Shown: positions 1 through 5,667 of the stretch, piece after piece
Layout of the letters: every line of letters begins with the position of its first letter
How positions within the stretch are numbered: position 1 is the stretch's first letter
Origin: an uncultured Eubacteriales bacterium
Lineage (GTDB): Bacteria; Bacillota; Clostridia; Christensenellales; Borkfalkiaceae
Reading direction: 5' to 3'
NCBI GenBank assembly: GCA_958405585.1
Contig: CATYEP010000074.1
Span: 1-8,580, forward strand
DNA length: 8,580 nucleotides
Notes under the pieces: model-generated
What the model saw: only the letters and a program-made list of their open reading frames with translations
What the model was told of the DNA's origin: nothing
Databases searched by the model: none
Program-made: the position numbers and the translations under genes

Positions 1-294
1 GAAGTGGAATTTGAATTGAATAAACTGCGGAAAGCGCGAAAGAAATTGATAGGCATTCAAAAACAAGAATCAATAAATGCAATTTCGACACTAAATGAAA
101 CATTACGAGAGTATTCATTATCAAGCAAATTCGATGAAGAACTGTTTTCCGAACTCGTTGACAAGATCATCGTTCAGAGCAGTTCACAAATGACGTTTTA
201 TCTATATGCTGGTTTGGAATTCACAGAAGAAATCGATCAATCAGAAAGGTGTCAAGTCCATGAAGAAAATACGGGTATTGCCTTACGGCTATGA
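1..294 (+). CDS. Large serine recombinase, C-terminal fragment (5' partial)
   Basis: The reading frame is open from the first base and ends at TGA 292-294, so this is the tail of a gene starting outside the window. The visible part has a charged, probably coiled-coil helix (about residues 1-35), followed by a segment containing FDEELFSELVDKIIVQS and a short beta-rich end (TFYLYAGLEFTEEID). That layout is typical of the extreme C-terminus of large serine recombinases, after the zinc ribbon and coiled coil. The same kind of tail recurs at 2640-2790 at the end of the third recombinase. The catalytic domain cannot be seen. The frame overlaps the start of the next gene by 35 nt, suggesting translational coupling within a recombinase operon. 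Assignment rests on this tail pattern and on the two recombinase-family neighbours. Confidence 0.75.
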   Translation, partial: EVEFELNKLRKARKKLIGIQKQESINAISTLNETLREYSLSSKFDEELFSELVDKIIVQSSSQMTFYLYAGLEFTEEIDQSERCQVHEENTGIALRL

Positions 295-1111
295 GTACAA
301 AGACGGAATAATAAGTAACAAAGAAGAAGAGTACATTGTTGTCAGAGAGATATTCGACTCATACTGTAAAGGAAATTCATTGCTTAAAATCGCGCAGTTT
401 CTTAATCAAAGAAAAATAGAGTACCAACCGGGTACAATTGGATGGAATAAAGCGAGGCTTAAAAGAATACTTGAGGATGAAAGGTACTTGGGCAAGAGAA
501 ACTTTCCTCAAATTGTTTCAGAGGATCTTTATCGGGCTTGCAACGGAATTAAACAGGCTAAAAACAAGCAAGAAAATACGGATCGCAAAAATGAGATCTA
601 TCATTTAAACGTTCCGATTGAATGCCCGCATTGTAACAGCGAAATGCATAGGAGAGGAAAAACGCCGGATATCCCCGTGTCCCGTTGGTTTTGTAAATTG
701 CCGAATTGTACAATAGTGATAAGGAAGGATGATGCCGATTTTTTAGATGAAATACACATACTCTTAAACAAGCTGATAAATGATCCGGCAATTATCCAAT
801 TAAACAAAAACGATATCAACGAAAAAAGGATGGCGGAGAGTTTGAAAAATGAACTCTCCGCCATTATAATAAGGCAAGGGAATGAACCGAACGTTTTATC
901 AAAAGTTTTGAAGTGCGTGTCCGATAAATATAAGACGATTCCGATAGACTTTATAAGATCGCAATGGCTACAAAATATTTTTAAAGATTCGGAAATCTCG
1001 GATGAATTCCCGCTAAAACTGTTTCATAAGACGGTTTACAAAGTAATATTCCAAACAGACAGTCATATAAAACTCGAATTAAAAAATGGTCAATTCATTC
1101 AAGGATTATAG
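260..1111 (+). CDS. Recombinase-family protein lacking the resolvase catalytic domain
   Basis: A 283-residue protein. I chose ATG 260 because AAAGG at 245-249 sits 10 nt upstream and the protein then begins MKKIRVLPYGYEY, the usual start of the 'recombinase' DNA-binding domain (PF07508-like, about residues 5-90: PYGYEYKDG, then IFDSYCKGNSLLKIAQFLNQ, then LKRILEDERYLGK). It continues into a zinc beta-ribbon with CPHC near residue 121 and CKLPNC about 20 residues later. The C-terminus is helical and ends in a beta-rich tail (VYKVIFQTDSHIKLELKNG). The N-terminal serine resolvase domain, which cuts and rejoins DNA, is absent, and no sequence resembling it overlaps the upstream frame. It cannot be catalytic alone. 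It may be an accessory DNA-binding subunit for the recombinases on either side, or a degenerate paralogue; the clean frame and operon spacing favour function. Its stop immediately precedes the next gene. Confidence 0.85.
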   Translation: MKKIRVLPYGYEYKDGIISNKEEEYIVVREIFDSYCKGNSLLKIAQFLNQRKIEYQPGTIGWNKARLKRILEDERYLGKRNFPQIVSEDLYRACNGIKQAKNKQENTDRKNEIYHLNVPIECPHCNSEMHRRGKTPDIPVSRWFCKLPNCTIVIRKDDADFLDEIHILLNKLINDPAIIQLNKNDINEKRMAESLKNELSAIIIRQGNEPNVLSKVLKCVSDKYKTIPIDFIRSQWLQNIFKDSEISDEFPLKLFHKTVYKVIFQTDSHIKLELKNGQFIQGL

Positions 1112-2557
1112 GTGATGCAAAACGATAAAGTTCGCAAAACAAAAGAAGTATATTTGATCCCGCCCGTAAGCAGCACGCAAAAAGAAGCCCAAAATGAATT
1201 CAGGCAGAAACGTGTGGTTGCATATTGCCGCGTATCGACAAAACAGGAGGAGCAGCTTAACAGTTACGAAACGCAACGCGCCGCTTATATCGATATGATA
1301 AACAAAAATCCCGATTGGACACTCGTAAAAATTTTTGCGGACAAAGGTATTACCGGTACAAGCGTAAAAAGACGCGATGGATTTAATAAGATGATCAGAC
1401 TCTGCAAACAAGGAAAAGTAGATATGATCATAACAAAATCCATTTCACGCTTCGCAAGGAATACGGAAGATTGTCTGCACTATACGAGGCTCTTAAAAAA
1501 ATACGATGTTGATGTGTATTTCGAAGAGCAAAAAATTCATAGTATGCAGCCCGGAGCAGAATTATATATAACGCTTTACGGCAGTCTTGCGCAGAGTGAA
1601 TCCGAAAACATCAGTGCAAATGTAAAGTGGGGCAAAGAGCAAAGCGCAAAACAAGGGAAAGTTTCCTTTCATTATAAGAACTTTCTCGGTTATAGAAAGG
1701 GAGAGGACGGGAAGCCGGTTATCGATATTGAGCAGGCTGAGGTCATTCGGTTTATTTATGACCGATATCTTGCGGGAGACAGTATGTCCGAAATCGCTAA
1801 GAAATTGAATACTTTAAAAATACTCACACCGGGAGGAAAGGACAATTGGTCGTCTACGACGATCCGCTCAATACTCAATAACGAGAAATACAAAGGCGAT
1901 GCGATCATCAATAAAACGTTTGTCGTCGATTGCATCAGCAAACAAGTAAAGATCAATAATGGTGAACGTAAAAAGTATTATGTCAAAAACAATCATCCCG
2001 CCATCATAGACGATGCGACTTTTGCAAAGGTACAAGAGGAACTGACAAGACGAGCCGGCAAAAAGAAAGTCAAACAGGTTGGGGCAAAAACCGAACTCGG
2101 AAAATATTGCGGGAAATATGCCCTGACGGAACTGCTTGTATGCGGCGAATGCAAAACACCGTACCGCAGGTGTACTTGGACGGTTAAAGGGAAAAAGAAG
2201 ATCGTCTGGCGGTGTATCAGTCGCTTGGACTTTGGAAAAAAATATTGCCATAATTCTCCGACGATCGAGGAAGGAGTTTTGCATGAGGCAATCATGGAAG
2301 CAATCCAACGCAGCGCACTGCTGAACAGGGAAACGTTACAAACATTAAAAGAGCATATTCGGCTGGCGTTAGGATCAGCAGAGAAAGAAGAGGATTATAT
2401 TGACATAGAATTTCGTATCGCACAAATCGATGCGGAATTTAACTCCATGATCGATACCGCATCTGCCGATACTATGGACGGTTTTGACGAAAACAGAATA
2501 CAGCAGCTCATTAATGAAAAAAATAAGTTGCAAAAAAAAGTTCAAACAAAAACATAG
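1112..2557 (+). CDS. Large serine recombinase (site-specific integrase), frameshifted near the C-terminus
   Basis: A site-specific recombinase that would catalyse integration or excision through a 5'-phosphoserine intermediate. The start is GTG 1112 or ATG 1115; AAGGA at 1101-1105, inside the previous gene, serves either. From GTG, the resolvase domain covers about residues 33-175. The catalytic serine is Ser42 in AYCRVSTKQ, and the SRFARN arginine motif and a long helix with GSLAQSESENIS follow. The recombinase DNA-binding domain comes next (about 185-300: YDRYLAGDSMSEIAKKLN, STTIRSILNNEKYKG). Then comes a zinc ribbon (CGEC near residue 347, later WRC and YCHN) and the start of a coiled coil. 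The frame stops at TAG 2555-2557, about 80 residues short of a family-type end; the missing tail is in another frame at 2532-2804. The catalytic and zinc regions look intact, so the product may be active only if the frame is restored. Confidence 0.9.
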   Translation: MMQNDKVRKTKEVYLIPPVSSTQKEAQNEFRQKRVVAYCRVSTKQEEQLNSYETQRAAYIDMINKNPDWTLVKIFADKGITGTSVKRRDGFNKMIRLCKQGKVDMIITKSISRFARNTEDCLHYTRLLKKYDVDVYFEEQKIHSMQPGAELYITLYGSLAQSESENISANVKWGKEQSAKQGKVSFHYKNFLGYRKGEDGKPVIDIEQAEVIRFIYDRYLAGDSMSEIAKKLNTLKILTPGGKDNWSSTTIRSILNNEKYKGDAIINKTFVVDCISKQVKINNGERKKYYVKNNHPAIIDDATFAKVQEELTRRAGKKKVKQVGAKTELGKYCGKYALTELLVCGECKTPYRRCTWTVKGKKKIVWRCISRLDFGKKYCHNSPTIEEGVLHEAIMEAIQRSALLNRETLQTLKEHIRLALGSAEKEEDYIDIEFRIAQIDAEFNSMIDTASADTMDGFDENRIQQLINEKNKLQKKVQTKT

Positions 2558-2804
2558 CCTTATAAATAAAGAAAAAGATAATCAAAAAACAGCACAGAAT
2601 CGCCTCGATTCTATCTATACGGTTATAGACGGATTAAAAAATTGTCCGATGACCTATAACGACGGGGTAGTAAGAAAACTCATTGAATGTGTGGTGATAG
2701 AGTCAAAGGATCAGATCAAAGTTATTTTTCGAGACGGCATGGAAATGGAGCAGACGCTCCAAAATAAAAATATTCAATGGCTGACAAACTTAATGTTGCA
2801 ATAA
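2532..2804 (+). pseudogene. Out-of-frame C-terminal tail of the preceding serine recombinase
   Basis: In the frame one base downstream of the recombinase frame, the sequence continues the coiled coil (KEKDNQKTAQNRLDSIYTVIDGL). It then encodes the conserved tail (NCPMTYNDGVVRKLIECVVIES, IKVIFRDGMEMEQ), ending at TAA 2802-2804. This is the expected C-terminus of the 1112 gene, not a separate protein: it has no start codon with a ribosome site. The frames meet at eight A residues at 2532-2539. Removing one A joins the recombinase frame to this one without loss. The tail is well preserved, so the shift is recent, is bypassed by slippage at the A tract, or is a sequencing error. Confidence 0.8.
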
Positions 2805-2812
2805 AAAGACAT

Positions 2813-2860
2813 AATTCCACAGGAATTGCTTTCAAATATCTTGAAAACAATTCTTGAAAA
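2813..2860. repeat. Cluster of short palindromes and direct repeats after the recombinase genes
   Basis: Three small symmetric elements are packed together. There is a perfect 15-nt palindrome, AATTCCACAGGAATT, at 2813-2827. TTTCAA (2830-2835) and TTGAAA (2841-2846) form an inverted pair around a 5-nt centre. TCTTGAAAA is repeated directly at 2839-2847 and 2852-2860. The cluster lies directly after the last recombinase and overlaps the -35 box of the Fic promoter. It could be an attachment site, since serine integrases use dyad sites of about 40-50 bp near their own gene. It could equally be an operator for fic, or chance structure in AT-rich DNA. Confidence 0.35.
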
Positions 2861-2869
2861 TGGTATAAT
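2841..2869 (+). promoter_or_regulatory. Sigma-A promoter of the Fic gene, extended -10
   Basis: The -35 box TTGAAA (2841-2846) and -10 box TATAAT (2864-2869) are separated by exactly 17 nt, and TG at 2861-2862 makes an extended -10. Transcription should start near 2876, leaving a leader of about 105 nt before the Fic start codon. The TTGAAA half is shared with an inverted repeat, so a repressor could bind here. Confidence 0.75.
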
Positions 2870-2980
2870 AATATAAAAGTTTCTCATCGATTAAATAAAC
2901 ATCAGTGTCAACGGTGGACTTGCGGTCAATAAACTTTGAAAACAGAAGATAAAGGAAAAACTATAAAGGAGAGCAATCAG

Positions 2981-3859
2981 ATGTCTAAGAAAATGGAAGA
3001 GCAACAAAAATATATCGATATTATTGCTCAGATAGATAATAGTTTTGCTCGCATAAAAAGAATTCGTCCTTTATCGTCAAGTGAAGTGAATTATTTTTTG
3101 CAAGAGTTTTCAATCAGCGCAAGCCACAATTCCAACGCTATCGAAGGCAATACGTTTACGTTTGATGAAACAAAGTTATTGATAGAAAAGGGAATCGTGA
3201 CTGGCGCCCACTCGTTGAGAGAAAGCGAAGATATCATAGGGTATAAAAATGCCTTTGATTTTCTTTATAAAGCAGTGAAAGAGAAAACGCCTGTTACCGA
3301 AGATTTGATAAAGAAAATTCATTCCTTTGTTCTGCGCGGTGACGAGGAAGCCGGCAAGTACAGATCAATACAAAATTATGTCGGAAACATGACCAGAATC
3401 GTATATACGCCGTGTCCTCCGTCAAAAGTACCTGAAAAGATGAAAGAGTATGTAGAGGGCTTTCAAGTAGATTTCGAAAAGAACAAGAGGATAGTTAAAG
3501 AAGAAAAGATAGATTGGTATGCGCTTTTCCATACGCTCGCAAAACACCATATTGAATTTGAAAATATCCATCCGTTTATAGATGGTAATGGCAGAACCGG
3601 CAGATTGCTTTTAATATACGAAATGATTTCGTTAGGATTGTTGCCGGTCGATATTCGCTACGAGGAAAGAGACCGATATTATGCAGCAATCAGTTCGTAT
3701 CGCGACAAAGAAAAGTATAGTACCCGTCCCGAAAGTAAAACGGAAAAGATGGCGAAATTGCTTGCTGAAAGTGAGCAGGAAAGTATGCAAATGTGGCTCA
3801 ACGTTTTCGTGGAAAATAATAATGAAGAGATTTCTTTAGGACCGAATATAAATATGTAA
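2981..3859 (+). CDS. Fic-domain protein (putative AMP-transferase, N-terminally inhibited class)
   Basis: Fic proteins usually transfer AMP from ATP to Ser/Thr/Tyr side chains of target proteins. This one is 292 residues from ATG 2981, chosen because AAAGGAG at 2965-2971 lies 9 nt upstream; a TTG 15 codons earlier has no such site. The catalytic loop is canonical: HPFIDGNGRTGR with His197 (base), Asp201, Asn203, Arg205 and Arg208. An N-terminal inhibitory-helix motif (S/T)xxxE(G/N) is present as S51-NAI-E55-G56; in this class the Glu blocks the ATP gamma-phosphate, so activity is normally autoinhibited. A flap-like region (YTPCPPSKVPEKM) lies near residues 144-156. No separate antitoxin gene is seen, as expected when the inhibitory motif is in cis. 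The gene stands alone with its own promoter and terminator. Its position beside recombinases suggests mobile-element cargo; the target is unknown. Confidence 0.92.
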   Translation: MSKKMEEQQKYIDIIAQIDNSFARIKRIRPLSSSEVNYFLQEFSISASHNSNAIEGNTFTFDETKLLIEKGIVTGAHSLRESEDIIGYKNAFDFLYKAVKEKTPVTEDLIKKIHSFVLRGDEEAGKYRSIQNYVGNMTRIVYTPCPPSKVPEKMKEYVEGFQVDFEKNKRIVKEEKIDWYALFHTLAKHHIEFENIHPFIDGNGRTGRLLLIYEMISLGLLPVDIRYEERDRYYAAISSYRDKEKYSTRPESKTEKMAKLLAESEQESMQMWLNVFVENNNEEISLGPNINM

Positions 3860-3864
3860 CGATA

Positions 3865-3891
3865 AAAAGGCAGTGGTAACTACTGCCTTTT
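3865..3891 (+). terminator. Intrinsic terminator after the Fic gene
   Basis: A perfect 10-bp stem, AAAAGGCAGT (3865-3874) with ACTGCCTTTT (3882-3891), around a 7-nt loop. It starts 6 nt after the Fic stop codon, and the descending arm ends in T residues. The symmetric A/T ends could allow some bidirectional function. Confidence 0.85.
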
Positions 3892-4053
3892 ATATATAAA
3901 CGAAACTGAAATTTACGGAAACTTATATAAAATTACTTGTGTGATTTTTAGAAACATATTATGGTAAACCGGTAAAAAAGATATTTGTTTAATTTGAGTT
4001 AAGTTCATTGACTTACTGAAAATGGCAAAAATATCTTTATTGTAATTTTTGTA

Positions 4054-4123
4054 CATGTTTAGTGGATAAAAGTATTGTCCATAGAAAAAGCCCTGAAAAA
4101 CGATAAGTTTTTCAGGGCTTTTT
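4054..4123 (+). repeat. Two-hairpin repeat, copy A (upstream of the lipoprotein gene)
   Basis: The repeat begins CATGTTTAGTGGATAA. It contains a small predicted hairpin, GGATAA (4064-4069) with TTGTCC (4075-4080), 6 bp including one G-U pair, with loop AAGTA. A long terminator hairpin follows at 4085-4123. Copy B lies at 5460-5527 in the same orientation with identical spacing up to the second loop. The leader may derive from an insertion-sequence end (the reverse complement begins GGACAATAC), but no transposase is present between or beside the copies. Confidence 0.7.
4085..4123 (+). terminator. Strong hairpin with U tract, no gene directly upstream
   Basis: A perfect 17-bp stem (4085-4101 with 4107-4123) around the loop GATAA, with A residues entering and T residues leaving. 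It has the form of an intrinsic terminator and could work in both directions. The Fic gene already has its own terminator about 200 nt earlier, so this one either ends a short transcript from the interval, insulates the lipoprotein gene, or is the 3' end of a small RNA. Confidence 0.8.
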
Positions 4124-4229
4124 CTGCTTTACGCTTTACGGATTCAAATAGATGTTTTTAACAAATTTTTCATTCGTTTTTAATATTGTATTTTGCGATG
4201 GATATAATTTTGTCAGGGACTTAATTTTA

Positions 4230-4301
4230 ATGTGTAAACACGTGAATTTTGATAAAGATACGTTGCCGCCGTTCTATGAAGACAGTAACATTTTATATTA
4301 A
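4230..4301 (+). CDS. Possible 23-residue small protein (doubtful)
   Basis: The frame ATG 4230 to TAA 4299-4301 encodes MCKHVNFDKDTLPPFYEDSNILY. AGGGA at 4215-4219 is 10 nt upstream, and TATAAT at 4203-4208 could be a -10 box, though its -35 region is weak. With both in place the ribosome site would be very close to the transcription start. I recognise no family. The frame is short enough to occur by chance, and it may be a remnant. Confidence 0.15.
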   Translation: MCKHVNFDKDTLPPFYEDSNILY

Positions 4302-4342
4302 GAAATAAAATAGTTTTTTTTGTTAAAAATTTTTGAAAGATA

Positions 4343-4371
4343 TTGACAAGGATAAATGAGAGAAGTAAAAT
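4343..4371 (+). promoter_or_regulatory. Sigma-A promoter of the lipoprotein gene
   Basis: Consensus -35 TTGACA (4343-4348) and -10 TAAAAT (4366-4371) with a 17-nt spacer. Transcription should start near 4378, giving a long leader of about 145 nt before the lipoprotein start codon. I see no strong terminator-type hairpin inside that leader. Confidence 0.7.
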
Positions 4372-4523
4372 AAAAGCAGAAAATCACTAAAATTTCACAA
4401 ATGCCTGTTGTTTGTTCGCTATAAAACCAAATTAGTATTATCGATGAATGGTTCAAAATTGTAAGTACACAGTTATAAATTAAGATAATGCGGTGTTTTT
4501 TAATTCAAAAAAGGGGATATATC

Positions 4524-5288
4524 ATGACTAAACAAAATTCTATAACAAAAATTCTAATTTGCCTGTTTGCGTTGGTACTTGCTTTAGGTGTTTGCGGTAG
4601 TTTTGTTGGGTGCCAAAGCAATGAGGATGAAGGAAAAAACTCTTTGAATCGTATTTACTTGCAAGTGTTTGACAATCAGGGGAATAATTTTTACCTTGGT
4701 AAAGATAATACCACGCACGAAAAGGATTTAGAATACGAATACAAGAGCGATGAATTGAAGTTTACCACAAAAGCATTTTACGAAAACGGTGAAGAGTGTT
4801 TAGCGCAAACTTTTATAAGTTTCAGACAAAATACAATACATTTGGATGAACCGGGGGTATACAATATACAGCAAATATATAAAGATACGAACGACTTAGA
4901 CATCATCTTCAAATTGAACATAACAGTAAAAGAACAACCGGATACACGCCCTGTACCGAGGATCGAAATTCTGCCGGATGAAAACTGTGCTTCTTATGAA
5001 ATGAATAAGAGATATGTTTATAAGTATAATGGCGAGCGGCAAAGGCCTAAATATTTTAAGGCATATGATCCAGATTATCCGGAACTTTTGATTGCTAAGC
5101 TGGAAGTTGATGCGTACGCGAGAAATGTAGAAATAGTAGAAGGAGCAGAAACTAATCGTAATTTTACGGATGTAGGAATTTATAAATTTGATTTATCTGT
5201 CAAAGCACCCAGTTATGGTATTGGCGGAGAAGGCGGACATTATGCAATAGTTTGGATTAAAGGTATTATCATAGAAATAGTAAAATAA
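4524..5288 (+). CDS. Predicted secreted lipoprotein with Ig-like/MBG-like sequence
   Basis: 254 residues. ATG 4524 is preferred because AAGGGG (4511-4516) lies 7 nt upstream and the protein then opens with a classic signal: MTKQNSITK, a hydrophobic stretch ILICLFALVLALGVC, and a lipobox-like FVGC with the lipidated Cys at residue 30. The mature part is acidic and predicted beta-rich. Two tandem sections appear: about 40-145 (ending GVYNIQQIYKDTNDLDIIFKLNITVKE) and about 150-254. The second has the feel of MBG/bacterial Ig-like repeats: YKYNGERQRP near its start and NFTDVGIYKFDLSVKAPSY towards its end. I do not recognise a specific family or ligand; a surface-anchored binding or adhesion role is only an inference. 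The gene is monocistronic, has its own promoter, and is bracketed by two copies of a structured repeat. Its base composition is AT-rich compared with the metabolic genes to the right. Confidence 0.8.
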   Translation: MTKQNSITKILICLFALVLALGVCGSFVGCQSNEDEGKNSLNRIYLQVFDNQGNNFYLGKDNTTHEKDLEYEYKSDELKFTTKAFYENGEECLAQTFISFRQNTIHLDEPGVYNIQQIYKDTNDLDIIFKLNITVKEQPDTRPVPRIEILPDENCASYEMNKRYVYKYNGERQRPKYFKAYDPDYPELLIAKLEVDAYARNVEIVEGAETNRNFTDVGIYKFDLSVKAPSYGIGGEGGHYAIVWIKGIIIEIVK

Positions 5289-5459
5289 TTAAGAGGGGGG
5301 GGATGTTAAAAGGGAATTATGTGTGATAATTTATCGATTGGAAATATTGGGCGGTGAACTTGTCGATTCTTGTAGGAATTTGAAAACCGAGTGAACAATA
5401 AAAATCGCGTAGAGCGGCTTTCTAAAATGGGCGACTGTTGCATTTTTCACTGTGAATGC
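5289..5459. other. 3' region of the lipoprotein gene, no gene seen
   Basis: Starts with an eight-G run at 5295-5302, seven bases after the lipoprotein stop codon, followed by ATG and a seven-codon frame only. The rest has no coding frame or RNA gene that I recognise. If transcription runs from the lipoprotein promoter to the hairpin at 5493-5527, this is a long 3' untranslated region of about 200 nt. Confidence 0.45.
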
Positions 5460-5527
5460 CATGTTTAGTGGATAAGAAAGTTGTCCGCGGAGAAATTCCC
5501 GAAAAACGATAAGTTTTTCGGGAATTT
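5460..5527 (+). repeat. Two-hairpin repeat, copy B (downstream of the lipoprotein gene)
   Basis: Same layout as the copy at 4054: identical first 16 bases, a small hairpin GGATAA (5470-5475) with TTGTCC (5481-5486) around a different loop (GAAAG), then the long hairpin with the same GATAA loop. In the long stem three base pairs differ from copy A, and all three changes preserve pairing. Outside the stems the copies differ more freely. Confidence 0.7.
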
Positions 5528-5530
5528 TTT
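5493..5530 (+). terminator. Intrinsic terminator downstream of the lipoprotein gene
   Basis: A perfect 15-bp stem (5493-5507 with 5513-5527), loop GATAA, ending in a run of T to 5530. It is the first good + strand terminator after the lipoprotein gene and would also keep that transcript from running into the convergent phosphatase gene. Confidence 0.8.
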
Positions 5531-5570
5531 ATAGCAAGTTATCGAATATTCCTAGTAGCATGCTATATAG

Positions 5571-5609
5571 AAAACGGCAAGTCTGTTGCATTCCGCAACA
5601 GACTTGCCG
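5571..5609 (-). terminator. Intrinsic terminator of the minus-strand phosphatase gene
   Basis: A perfect 15-bp stem (5575-5589 with 5595-5609) with a 5-nt loop. Read on the minus strand, the hairpin is followed by TTTTC, whereas on the plus strand it is followed by no T run, so it serves the minus-strand gene ending at 5668. Confidence 0.8.
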
Positions 5610-5667
5610 GACCGATAATCCTATGTATCATAAAGCGCAGAATAAATTTTAAAGAAAAAGCTGTTAT

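Larger units (their letters stand above)
3892..4342. other. AT-rich gene-poor interval upstream of the lipoprotein gene
   Basis: No convincing long gene on either strand. Contents: an imperfect inverted pair, AAAGATATTT (3977-3986) and AAATATCTTT (4029-4038), that could be the ends of a decayed insertion; the hairpin repeat described at 4054-4123; and one possible tiny reading frame at 4230-4301. The interval after Fic contains a terminator-like hairpin (4085-4123) with no gene in front of it to terminate, which suggests deletion or insertion remnants. Confidence 0.5.

Noticed and set aside
1868..2308. Minus-strand open frame of 146 codons inside the third recombinase
   Set aside because: Opposite to the DNA-binding and zinc-ribbon coding region, whose motifs are clear on the plus strand.
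2532..2540. Classical -1 ribosomal frameshift at the A8 tract
   Set aside because: The -1 frame soon meets a stop codon and does not reach the conserved tail; only a +1 or -2 change, or loss of one A, joins the two parts.
2936..2980. N-terminal extension of Fic from TTG 2936
   Set aside because: No ribosome site precedes the TTG, while ATG 2981 has AAAGGAG at ideal spacing.
4488..4523. N-terminal extension of the lipoprotein from 4488
   Set aside because: It would put twelve extra residues before a typical signal peptide. ATG 4524 has a good ribosome site, AAGGGG, which lies inside the extension.
4054..5530. CRISPR-like or tandem repeat array
   Set aside because: Only two copies, 1.4 kb apart with a gene between them; no regular spacers and no cas genes.
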